Shown here in pieces: positions 1-7,050 of a stretch of DNA of 39,454 nucleotides. Within the stretch, counting starts at the first letter, position 1, and each line of letters opens with the position of its first letter. Source of the stretch: Chryseobacterium indologenes (GTDB lineage: Bacteria; Bacteroidota; Bacteroidia; Flavobacteriales; Weeksellaceae). The DNA lies in NCBI RefSeq assembly GCF_001295265.1, contig NZ_LJOD01000023.1, positions 1-39,454 of the forward strand, given 5' to 3'. The notes under the pieces are model-generated. The model was not told the origin of the DNA. It worked only from the letters and a program-made list of their open reading frames with translations, and did not search any database. Position numbers and translations under genes: made by a program.

Positions 1-15
1 ATAGCCGAAGTTCAG

Positions 16-100
16 GGAGAGTTGGCAGAGTGGTCGATTGCGGCAGTCTTGAAAACTGTTGACTGTAACAGGTCCGGGGGTTCGAATCCCTCACTCTCCG
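16..100 (+). tRNA. tRNA-Ser (anticodon UGA)
   Basis: An 85-nt class II tRNA. The acceptor arms GGAGAGT (16-22) and ACTCTCC (93-99) pair. The anticodon loop is CTTGAAA, so the anticodon is TGA (serine UCN codons). A long variable arm follows the anticodon stem, as expected for serine, and the T loop GGTTCGAATCC is canonical. G100 is the discriminator; the CCA end is not encoded. Two degraded copies of its 3' end occur downstream, at about 1311 and 11590. Confidence 0.95.
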
Positions 101-147
101 CAACCTATGAAAACATAAGTTTTCAAAAGGCATCAAAAAATATTTAA

Positions 148-179
148 AACCTGCAAAATCAACGATTTGCAGGTTTTTT
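148..179 (+). terminator. Rho-independent terminator of tRNA-Ser
   Basis: A perfect 10-bp stem (148-157 with 166-175, arms AACCTGCAAA and TTTGCAGGTT) has an 8-nt loop and is followed by a T run. Confidence 0.85.
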
Positions 180-239
180 GTTTATGGCGGTCGCTATAAT
201 CTTCAAAAACAATCCAAAAGTTTGTGAAATCAGGTTCAA

Positions 240-394
240 AACCTGGGTTTTGGTTAATCTGAATAGGAAGAAAGTTTTCTCTTTTACTCCTCTGAGTGCA
301 ATCTAAAGTTTTTGATCTTCGGATTAAAGATTCTGCAGAAGCATTCGTACTTCTTTTATCAAAGAAGTTTAATATCTCTCTGTAGAAATTAAAT
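240..394 (-). pseudogene. Fossil 3' end of an ISL3-family transposase
   Basis: Read on the minus strand, this stretch encodes ILNFFDKRSTNASAESL, then, after a frameshift, FFLFRLTK. Together these match the well-known C-terminal signature of ISL3 (IS204/IS1001/IS1096/IS1165) transposases, in which N-A-S-A-E-S includes the last catalytic Glu. Only the last roughly 50 codons remain, with at least one frameshift and no start. It lies between the tRNA terminator and the META lipoprotein gene and is clearly non-functional. The family assignment is from memory of the motif. Confidence 0.6.
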
Positions 395-462
395 CAGAAT
401 TTGGATATTCATTTGATATATTTTTATTAGAAAAATAAAATATTTTCAAAAGATAAAATAAC

Positions 463-470
463 TATATTTG
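463..470 (+). promoter_or_regulatory. Bacteroidetes -7 box (TATATTTG)
   Basis: TATATTTG followed by C fits the TAnnTTTG consensus of the main flavobacterial sigma factor. It ends 29 nt before the start of the META lipoprotein gene. No clean -33 TTG element is visible at the usual spacing. Confidence 0.5.
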
Positions 471-499
471 CGACACATTTTAATAAAAACTAATTTACT

Positions 500-1030
500 A
501 TGAAAAGAATCTATCTTATTTCATCTCTTGCATTAGTGATGATGACAAGTTGCAAAAAAGATCAAACTACAAATGTTGATGCCAACACAACAAAAGATTC
601 TACAGCAATTAAAAAAGAAGCTACGGTTGATAGTGCTAACACTGCATCAGCAGAAAAACCTGCAGGTACAACCGATCCAGCAAACGGAAAATTGTCAATA
701 TCTGAAAACAAATGGGTTTTATCAGAATTGAATGGAGCTGCTGTAACGAACAATACAGATAAAGATTATTTCATTTCTTTAGATTCTGGATTAGCAAGAT
801 TTTCTGGATTTACAGGTTGTAATACTGTAGAAGGAGATTATCAAATTGTTGAAGCGGGGAAATTATTGTTCGCCAACGTTAATAGCACAGAAGTGGCTTG
901 CGACAAAACTAAAATGGAAAATGAATTTATTGCAGCTTTAAAAAGTACAGATAGTTATACAATTGAAGGAGATATGCTACAGCTTCAAAAAGGTAAAACT
1001 GTAGTTGCTAAATTTGCAGTCAAAAAATAA
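500..1030 (+). CDS. META domain (HslJ-like) lipoprotein
   Basis: A 176-residue protein. Residues 1-18 form a lipoprotein signal ending in MTSC, so Cys18 is probably lipidated and the protein membrane-anchored. A low-complexity, Thr/Ala/Lys-rich linker runs to about residue 65. A META (DUF306) domain follows, from WVLSELNG through FSGFTGCN, the hallmark G-C-N motif, to the end. HslJ-type META proteins are outer-membrane or periplasmic proteins linked to heat and novobiocin tolerance in E. coli; the precise role here is unknown. The gene stands alone, with its own -7 box and a strong terminator 6 nt after the stop. It sits between two transposase fossils, inside the putative tRNA-associated island. 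Confidence 0.85.
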   Translation: MKRIYLISSLALVMMTSCKKDQTTNVDANTTKDSTAIKKEATVDSANTASAEKPAGTTDPANGKLSISENKWVLSELNGAAVTNNTDKDYFISLDSGLARFSGFTGCNTVEGDYQIVEAGKLLFANVNSTEVACDKTKMENEFIAALKSTDSYTIEGDMLQLQKGKTVVAKFAVKK

Positions 1031-1036
1031 TGATTA

Positions 1037-1069
1037 GAGGCTGTCTCAAAAGCGAGACAGCCTCTTTTT
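1037..1069 (+). terminator. Terminator of META lipoprotein gene
   Basis: A perfect 11-bp stem, GAGGCTGTCTC (1037-1047) with GAGACAGCCTC (1054-1064), has a 6-nt loop and a TTTTT tail. Confidence 0.9.
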
Positions 1070-1310
1070 ACTGTTAGACTTGCAAAACAGATCTTAACCT
1101 TCGTAAATCATTTAATAAATAGTTCGGGTTTAGAACCATGGGGCGCTAGTTCGTTATTATATTAATATTGATAAATTCTTACAATTTTCGTATATTTTTA
1201 TATCAATACTAAAAGTTCATTGATTGTTAATAAGATTAAAATATTTTGGAGTTTTGGCAAATTCGTGGGAATGTTCATATTTTTTGACATTCAGCAATAT
1301 AAGAAGTGTA

Positions 1311-1417
1311 GTTCGAATTCTTCACTCTCCGCAACCTGCGAAAGCGAAAGTTTCAAATGCATCAAAAAAATATTTAAAATTTTAAAAATCAATCTCTTGT
1401 AGTTTTTGTTTATAGCA
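1311..1417 (+). repeat. Degraded copy of tRNA-Ser 3' end and downstream DNA
   Basis: The first 27 bases match the tRNA T-loop/acceptor end at 79-105 at 25 positions. Similarity continues through the downstream CATCAAAAAAATATTTAAAA and TTTTTGTTTAT segments, matching about 131-185. The terminator stem itself is lost here. The copy is too short to fold as a tRNA. It looks like an attachment-site repeat or a partial duplication. Confidence 0.75.
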
Positions 1418-1810
1418 AATTTTATTGATATACAGTTGAACTCTATTCCCTGGAATTTCTTTGCTATATCTTTTGAAATCAGATTTTTTACACCTTTTTA
1501 CTACAGGATAAATTTTCTGTTTAGAAACTACCCGCCAAACAGTCATTACAGAAAGTATGATTCCTTTTCGAAGCAGATGAATTGAGGTTCTTGCAGCTTC
1601 CCATCTTTTTTTTCTCTTAAATCAAGGATAATAGATTCAGTTTCTTTTGTAACCTTAGTATTGGTAAGGGTTTTAGGATGTCTTGAATTATCTGGCAGTC
1701 CTTATTCTCTTTCTTTTTTATATCTTTTATCCATCGTTGAAGTGTTGATCTTGTAATTCCACAGCGTAAGGTCGTTTTTGTTACAGACCCTGATTCTAAA
1801 TAGATTTTAA
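1409..1810 (-). pseudogene. Fossil of an IS481-like (DDE integrase-core) transposase
   Basis: Reading the minus strand with at least two frameshifts and one stop gives YLESGSVTKTTLRCGI, TRSTLQRWIKDIKKKENKD, LPDNSRHPKTLTNTKVTKET and KRYSKEIPGNRVQL. This is the order found in IS481-like transposases: an N-terminal helix-turn-helix, a linker, then the run into the catalytic core at G-D-R-V-Q-x-D. The first catalytic Asp position is already changed and the catalytic core is missing, because the fossil stops beside the tRNA repeat. It is dead and explains most of the 970-bp gene-free interval 1070-2039. Confidence 0.65.
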
Positions 1811-2013
1811 GTCAATTTTTTGCGGGCCTTGACTTGCTATTGCTGTTTATTCGTGGATAAAGGTTTTAAACTTTACACCATAAATTAAGTCATTTTGTAG
1901 CAAATCTATTGATACTTTACATTTATTATCTTCTTACTTTTAAAAGTAGAGGTTTTTACATAAAATCTATTTTAAGCTTGAATAATAGCGATTAGGTAGC
2001 CAATTGGTTAAAT

Positions 2014-2041
2014 AAAAAGAGAGAAAATTTTCTCTCTTTTT
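2014..2041 (-). terminator. Terminator of module A
   Basis: A perfect 28-bp palindrome, AAAAAGAGAGAAAA followed directly by its complement, overlaps the last stop codon of the module. The T-rich arms allow termination on the minus strand. Confidence 0.75.
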
Positions 2042-2357
2042 ATTTAACCAAAAATATTTTCTTCCATTTAGCCACAGTATTTCTACTTAGTTTAAAGTGG
2101 TCTGCCAGTTGCTTATTATTGAGATGTTGTTTCTTTTGATAATCCAGAATTTTAAATATTGTTTTTTTATCGTAAGCATTATGGCTTTGTCTGTCGATAT
2201 TATCACTTCTGTTGTTTCCAAAGATAATCTTGTTCAGATCAATGATGTCAAGAGCTGAAATTTCCGCCTTACTTAAAATATTCATACAGTAAGGTTTTTT
2301 TTCAGGTTTTTTATTATCTAGAAAGTCTATATATATTTGTTTGTAATTAGGTGTCAT
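2040..2357 (-). CDS. Module A HTH protein 2
   Basis: A 105-residue basic protein, counted from the ATG at 2357. That start overlaps the stop of the preceding HTH gene by 11 bp, so the two are translationally coupled; an upstream in-frame start at 2417 would overlap much more and is absent from the paralogue. Its end is a helix-turn-helix: NNKQLADHFKLSRNTVAKWK. The paralogue at 34016-34345 shares the start region (PNYKQIY/PNFKQIY), the central ALD/LIFG segment and almost all of the HTH. The HTH resembles those of transposase OrfA and resolvase-like proteins, but no catalytic domain is present. A DNA-binding role is inferred; the function is unknown. It is the last gene of module A. Confidence 0.8.
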   Translation of the reverse strand: MTPNYKQIYIDFLDNKKPEKKPYCMNILSKAEISALDIIDLNKIIFGNNRSDNIDRQSHNAYDKKTIFKILDYQKKQHLNNKQLADHFKLSRNTVAKWKKIFLVK

Positions 2358-2787
2358 TGTGTTTATATTTATCGAGCCATTTGTACAGGGTTGTCTTAGG
2401 AATTCTATACTCTTCAATGATTTGTTTTCGGTCTTTTTTACCTGATTGGATTAGTTCAATAATAAAGTCAATAATTTCCCGTGTATAAATATTTTTGCGA
2501 AAAACAGGTAAGCTTATTTTTTTTTGGTGATAATTAATATTGTTAGATGACTTTGGGGAATATAAAATAAGGTGTTGTGAATATATCCTGAAAAAATCAT
2601 ACTCTAACAATTTACACCATCGTAATAATATTTTTGAATCTAAACTTTCAGACTCGTACATATCCAATACATCGGACTCTTTACAGTTTAAGAAATTACA
2701 GATACGGGATATATCTATTCCTTGATCCATAACCCTTTGTTTAATTAAAGAACCTATATGAATTTTTTTAAAGGTGAGGTTTGACAT
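2347..2787 (-). CDS. Module A HTH protein 1
   Basis: A 146-residue protein. The N-terminal half has a Cro/XRE-like helical region running from IHIGSLIKQRV through RICNFLNC to YDFFRIYSQHLILYSP. The C-terminal end is a second HTH (KQIIEEYRIPKTTLYKWLDK), of the type seen in IS3 OrfA proteins. The paralogue at 33579-34010 is similar along its full length, with IHIGNII, RICNFFQC and YDFFRTYSQHLILYSP. No DDE or other catalytic core is present. The gene overlaps HTH protein 2 by 11 bp. It lies 73 bp after the small secreted protein gene, with a hairpin between them. A regulator of the module's surface proteins is the best inference. Confidence 0.8.
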   Translation of the reverse strand: MSNLTFKKIHIGSLIKQRVMDQGIDISRICNFLNCKESDVLDMYESESLDSKILLRWCKLLEYDFFRIYSQHLILYSPKSSNNINYHQKKISLPVFRKNIYTREIIDFIIELIQSGKKDRKQIIEEYRIPKTTLYKWLDKYKHNDT

Positions 2788-2807
2788 GTATAAATACTTA
2801 AATTGTT

Positions 2808-2849
2808 AAAAGGAAGGCTGAATAAGTAAACTTAGCCAGCTTTCCTTTT
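2808..2849 (-). terminator. Hairpin between small secreted gene and HTH pair, module A
   Basis: A 13-bp stem with one wobble (2808-2820 with 2837-2849) is followed on the minus strand by TTTTAAC. It could act as an attenuating terminator, separating high expression of the secreted proteins from low expression of the HTH pair. Module B has a hairpin at the same place. Confidence 0.6.
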
Positions 2850-2860
2850 TAAGTTTCTGA

Positions 2861-3406
2861 TTAGGATTTCCAAAAACTCCACTCAGTACCATTAAAAACC
2901 AGTAATAGCTTTCTGATTTTATCATAAACAATCATTCCCGGTGCAGGATTAACAATGTTTATATGAGGGTCTGTAATACGTGGCAATATCATTGCCTTAT
3001 TAACATCTTCTAAAACCAAGATACCCGGAGTGGAAGATGGAGTTCCAATAGAAACTTTGGCATTTGTGTTTTCAGTTTTGTTGGTTTGAATACTTGTATC
3101 TATACTGTTTGCAGTACTTGCACCATATGATAAATCAAACCATGAGTTCGCCTGTTTTATTTTTACTTTTTTTTCAATAGGATCAAAAATCAATGTTCCG
3201 TTAACAGAATTTGAATCAACATTGGTGCTGGTTACATAAGGTAATACAATACCTCTGTTTATATTGCCTGAACCTGATGAGAGAACATCTCCAAACTCTA
3301 AAGAAACTGATGGGTTTGTTACGGCTGATTTTCCTTTTCCTATAATAACTTGTGAATGGATAATAGAAGGAAAACATAGGACTGCCGTCAGAATTATATT
3401 TTTCAT
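2861..3406 (-). CDS. Module A small secreted protein
   Basis: A 181-residue protein, counted from the ATG at 3406, which gives a clean signal peptide (MKNIILTAVLCFPSIIHSQ). A longer reading to 3478 would overlap the preceding gene and add no signal. The body holds two copies of a motif of the form G-(T/M)-x-x-(F/Y)-D-x3-K/L...W: NGTLIFDPIEKKVKI near residue 90 and GMIVYDKIRKLLLVF near 160. Before the second copy is GILVLEDVNKAMILPR, matching the LESKTKG segment of the large neighbour. It is the counterpart of 32952-33479. It starts 19 nt after the large surface gene and is surely co-transcribed. A secreted partner or assembly factor for the large protein is inferred. Confidence 0.8.
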   Translation of the reverse strand: MKNIILTAVLCFPSIIHSQVIIGKGKSAVTNPSVSLEFGDVLSSGSGNINRGIVLPYVTSTNVDSNSVNGTLIFDPIEKKVKIKQANSWFDLSYGASTANSIDTSIQTNKTENTNAKVSIGTPSSTPGILVLEDVNKAMILPRITDPHINIVNPAPGMIVYDKIRKLLLVFNGTEWSFWKS

Positions 3407-3425
3407 TGTATTTTTATTTAATGTG

Positions 3426-6332
3426 TTAGTCAGGGCAGCCTGGCTTATTAAAGCATTTCCATTTACTATTGGCTGCATTATTGGGATCTTCTACGTAAAT
3501 TTTAAGACAGTTTTGATCTGTATCATATATCATCATTCCATCTACAACATTGCCGGCAGCTGTAATTGCATTAATCTGCAATGTGTTGAGCCTGTTGACA
3601 ACAAATCCCTTTGTTTTAGATTCCAATACGATGAAACCGCTTTGCCTTATCATTGGCCAGTTATCCTGATTTGTTCCTGCTCTTCCAAGAGAAGTTATAC
3701 CAAAATTCGTAGGAATGGATGTTCCATTGATTACAGCTGGTTTGTAACAAGCAGAATTAAGAATAATTTTTACTGTAGTTTTTGCTGTATTGTTACATAA
3801 TCCGTTTACTGTGTAATCAAATGTATAAGTTCCTTCTGTAGCATATTGAGCATACCATTTGTTTTCAATAAGATAACCGGTATTATTATTGTCAGTCCAG
3901 ATACCATTTGAATTGTATGGAGCATTGAGATAAGAGAAAAGATCAATTGGTCCTGAAAGATTATTGATACTAAGAGTTATGGTTTGACCTGTTCCAGCAT
4001 TTGGAGAATTGATACTCATTGAATTAAGATCTAAAAATACTGAAGTATTGATACAGGAACCAGGATAGGTAATTCTGGCTTCATACAATGCAGTATCTGT
4101 TGCCGAATTAAAAGGATTAAAAGAATACTGAACGCCAGTAATTCCTGTATCAACTCCATTTTTATACCATTTTATTGTAGCGAAGGACATTCCCTCTAAA
4201 ACCAGGTTGCCTGACTGTCCTTGACATAATTTACTAGGCTTAATCTTAGGAAGTTTATTTTCTGATACCAGAACATTAACATTAATTATGTTACCACAGT
4301 TGTCGATCACCTGAGCTCTATATTTCCCTGCACTTAAACTAGTAAAAACAGGATTTGTGTTGTTATCAATATTAATAGGAATACCATCTTTTTCTACAAG
4401 CTTATACTTTAGCGGTGTGATTCCCTGCGCATATAGTACAAGATTATAACTGCCGTCTGGGCAACTGAATACATAATAATCACTTAAGGTTAATCCACCA
4501 GGAATAGCTGTGAAGGTATCCAGTACTTCTGTACATTGTTTAAATGTGACTGTACCTGTTTCATAAGTATAATATTGCATTAGGGTTCTGAAGTCGCCTC
4601 CAGATTGAATATTGGAAAATGTTGTTGAAATATTTCCAGATATATTAGCTGTAGCTGTCTGAACAGTTTGCCATGTATTATTAGTGTTATTTAGTTTTTG
4701 TAATGTAATGGAAGCACTATTAGTATTATTACCACTCAACGAAACATTATAATTGAAAGAAGAGCAGCTGTTCTGAGTAATGTGGTTAAAGCTGTATACA
4801 GCCCCTGAAATTACAAAACTACCTGTTACGGTTAACCCGCAAGTTGTAGGGATTTCAACATTATAGGTTCCTGGGGGTAAGTTTCCCAGATAAATTTGAT
4901 TGTTTGGGGCAACAACTTCAGAACCAAAAGATTTCGGATATGTTGAAGAAAAACCAGCAGGCCCACTGATAATTTTTATTCCTGTTGGCGTTGCACTTGG
5001 AGTATTACTTGTTGAATTTGCAGCATCTACAGGAAATAAAGTGACAGATCCTGTAGTACTTCCGCAACCTGGCGCATAATACCTGTTCATAACAAGACCT
5101 GTTACAATATTTACTGTTTTTTCAACTGCATTTCCGCAAGAATCTTTAAGCCTTATTGTATAATTTCCGGAAGGCACCGGATTGGTATTGCTACCTATGT
5201 TGATTGTTATTGGTGATGTTCCTGAAATAGATGCTATATATGAGCCATTGCTAAAGTTGGTATTGTAATTCCATGGCTGGAATCCTGCGGGATAGGAAAT
5301 AAATTCCAGACTGTAATTAGGAGCAGCATACATAATGTTGTTGATAGTGATAAATCCATTTCCGCAAGATGCAGCTGACTTCTTTACATCCATTGAAATC
5401 ACTGGGCTATTATAGGTCGATTGGTAGTTTTTTGTAATTCCGCAGGCATCTGTTAATGTCTTTTTTACGATAAACGACTTACCATAGACATAAGGAATAT
5501 CTTGTACTATCTTACCGTTGTCAGCAGAACTGTTTAGTATATAATTTCTGACATAAGTAATTCCTGTAGGAGAACCGTCCTGAATATTGATTTCATAAGT
5601 AATATTTATTGGATATTTATAATTGGGAACATTTATTGTAGAACCCAGCCTCCTTATATCAATTTTATGAAGAATATGGCTGCAGTCATAAAGATAATTA
5701 AAGCCGGTCAGATCTTGGGAGCTGAAATAAAAGTATAGATCCGTATTTGTATCAGTTATTGTAGCTCCGATTACTTTGATGTTGCCACATTGATCTGTTA
5801 CTGCCACATTATAATTGCCTACAGCCAAACCTGTAAAAGAATTCGAACTTTGAGCAGGTACAATTACAGTTCCATTTGCAGGATTTCTTAATTCGTAAGT
5901 GGAAGGTTGTCCTTGGGTTACATTCACGGTGATATTTCCAGAACAAGTATATGAAACAATATTGTTGAATTGTAAAGGAGTATAGTTATTGGCTATGGTA
6001 AATGAAACATTTTTAGTGGTAAGGTTTCCGTTTATATTTTCCCTGATCCTGATTGTATAGCTCCCTGCAGGAAGGTTATTTTGTGTAAGGGTAAACGCTG
6101 TCTGATTTGTAACACCTAAAGATCCATTCCGATCATTAAATGTTCCGGAACCTGAAAGTCTCTGCAGTAAATAATCAAAAGTAGAGCCTATGGTAGCATT
6201 GGTAATCCCAATACTTACTTTTCCGTCACCATTACAGTATTCAGGGGTAACTGAAGGAGAATTTGCTGTAAACTGACCAAAGATACAGGAGGGCAGTATA
6301 CAAAATAGAATGAAAATTAGTATTTTCTTCAT
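3426..6332 (-). CDS. Module A large surface protein (SprB-like repeats)
   Basis: A 968-residue secreted protein with a signal peptide (about residues 1-19, ending CIFGQ). Most of it is a string of beta-rich repeats, each closing with a G-x-Y-x-(V/I)-x-(V/L)-x-D-x-C-G motif, such as GNYNVAVTDQCGN, GNYTIRLKDSCGN and GKYRAQVIDNCGN. This is the style of SprB-type adhesin repeats and Ig-like domains of Flavobacteria. Conserved Cys pairs suggest disulfides. The last roughly 100 residues hold WPMIRQSGFIVLESKTKG and GMMIYDTDQNCLKIY, a module shared with the 30178-32946 protein and with both small secreted proteins. No standard T9SS type A tail is visible; the protein ends in KPGCPD. Surface or adhesive function is inferred. 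Confidence 0.8.
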   Translation of the reverse strand: MKKILIFILFCILPSCIFGQFTANSPSVTPEYCNGDGKVSIGITNATIGSTFDYLLQRLSGSGTFNDRNGSLGVTNQTAFTLTQNNLPAGSYTIRIRENINGNLTTKNVSFTIANNYTPLQFNNIVSYTCSGNITVNVTQGQPSTYELRNPANGTVIVPAQSSNSFTGLAVGNYNVAVTDQCGNIKVIGATITDTNTDLYFYFSSQDLTGFNYLYDCSHILHKIDIRRLGSTINVPNYKYPINITYEINIQDGSPTGITYVRNYILNSSADNGKIVQDIPYVYGKSFIVKKTLTDACGITKNYQSTYNSPVISMDVKKSAASCGNGFITINNIMYAAPNYSLEFISYPAGFQPWNYNTNFSNGSYIASISGTSPITINIGSNTNPVPSGNYTIRLKDSCGNAVEKTVNIVTGLVMNRYYAPGCGSTTGSVTLFPVDAANSTSNTPSATPTGIKIISGPAGFSSTYPKSFGSEVVAPNNQIYLGNLPPGTYNVEIPTTCGLTVTGSFVISGAVYSFNHITQNSCSSFNYNVSLSGNNTNSASITLQKLNNTNNTWQTVQTATANISGNISTTFSNIQSGGDFRTLMQYYTYETGTVTFKQCTEVLDTFTAIPGGLTLSDYYVFSCPDGSYNLVLYAQGITPLKYKLVEKDGIPINIDNNTNPVFTSLSAGKYRAQVIDNCGNIINVNVLVSENKLPKIKPSKLCQGQSGNLVLEGMSFATIKWYKNGVDTGITGVQYSFNPFNSATDTALYEARITYPGSCINTSVFLDLNSMSINSPNAGTGQTITLSINNLSGPIDLFSYLNAPYNSNGIWTDNNNTGYLIENKWYAQYATEGTYTFDYTVNGLCNNTAKTTVKIILNSACYKPAVINGTSIPTNFGITSLGRAGTNQDNWPMIRQSGFIVLESKTKGFVVNRLNTLQINAITAAGNVVDGMMIYDTDQNCLKIYVEDPNNAANSKWKCFNKPGCPD

Positions 6333-6399
6333 TTGCTTATAGTTTTAAAAGTTATTTTTAAGCGGAGTGTAAAACGTAGATCCGTTTAAATAAATTGGT

Positions 6400-6475
6400 T
6401 TTGCAAATTTAGAAGGCCTACTAATTCAATTTTAAAATAGGCTTTTGAATTTGAATAATTCAAAAAAAATGCAGA
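6400..6475 (-). repeat. Copy 1 of a duplicated promoter region
   Basis: This stretch and 6946-7012 share TTTGCAAATTTA, then AGG-C/T-CT, then ATAGGCTTTTGAA, in the same order and near spacing, with small indels between. Copy 1 lies upstream of the large module A gene. Confidence 0.65.
6403..6411 (-). promoter_or_regulatory. -7 box (TAAATTTGC) of module A
   Basis: On the minus strand TAAATTTGC matches TAnnTTTG followed by C. It lies about 70 nt upstream of the start of the large surface protein. No convincing -33 element is seen. An identical box occurs in copy 2 at 6949-6957. A short inverted repeat (AAACG, 6-nt gap, CGTTT at 6372-6387) falls in the leader. Confidence 0.5.
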
Positions 6476-6488
6476 GTATAAAATATTG

Positions 6489-6942
6489 TTAATCAGTTTT
6501 TTGTAAAACTTTATTATTGAGTTTTTTTATATAAGCCGATGGTGGCATGCCAATTATTTTTTTAAAAATAATGCTAAAAGCTGAGTGTGAAATAAAGCCG
6601 GATTCATCAGCTAAAGTACTTATTTTATAATTTCTGTATTTAGGATTTTGTTCCAGCTTTTTTATAATATAAAAAACTCTTAACTCATTAATGTAAGCGC
6701 TAAAGTTCTTATTAAGATCTCTGTTTATCAATTCCGAAAGATAAGTATTATTAGTGTTGAGTGAAGATGATAATGCAGATAATGAAATGTTTTTATCCAG
6801 ATAACGTTCTTCTTTTTCAAACTCTTTTAACTTTTGTAGTATTGCTTTTTTTTCATGTTTTGACCTTAATATTTTAGCTCTTATTGTTATTGCTAATAAT
6901 TTTAGAGGGAAAAAGGGATAGGCCCGGAAACAATAAGGAAAG
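6489..6942 (-). pseudogene. Truncated AraC-type TPR regulator
   Basis: An open frame without an ATG runs from about 6942 to the stop at 6489. Its last 110 residues are clearly paralogous to the C-terminus of the neighbouring 7051-8619 protein: YINELRVFYIIKKLEQNPKY against YINELRIFYIIDKLNNNSKY, then YKISTLADESGFISHSAF. Upstream of the HTH a short basic/hydrophobic segment (KLLAITIRAKILRSKHEKKA) seems to be the remnant of the transmembrane helix and juxtamembrane region. The signal peptide and all TPRs are gone, and the frame abuts a copy of the promoter region. A deletion inside a duplicated gene explains this. An internal TTG at 6731 could give an 80-residue HTH fragment. Confidence 0.75.
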
Positions 6943-6945
6943 GAC

Positions 6946-7012
6946 TTTGCAAATTTAAAGGTCTTTAAAACTTGTAAAAAAAATAGGCTTTTGAAATTGA
7001 TGAATTAAAAAA
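6946..7012 (-). repeat. Copy 2 of a duplicated promoter region
   Basis: Partner of 6400-6475, lying upstream of the truncated regulator; it keeps TTTGCAAATTTA and ATAGGCTTTTGAA. Confidence 0.6.
6949..6957 (-). promoter_or_regulatory. -7 box (TAAATTTGC) upstream of the truncated regulator
   Basis: Identical to the -7 box of module A. It could still drive transcription through the broken regulator towards module A. Confidence 0.4.
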
Positions 7013-7050
7013 TATTATAATTTTAAAATTGTGTAAATCAGGTTACTGGA

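Noticed and set aside
1220..1402. A 60-codon plus-strand frame
   Set aside because: It runs through the degraded tRNA 3' copy and begins in AT-rich DNA; not coding.
3264..3800. A 178-codon plus-strand open frame
   Set aside because: It is antisense to the module A secreted genes, runs across their junction and has Cys/Ile-rich, non-protein-like composition.
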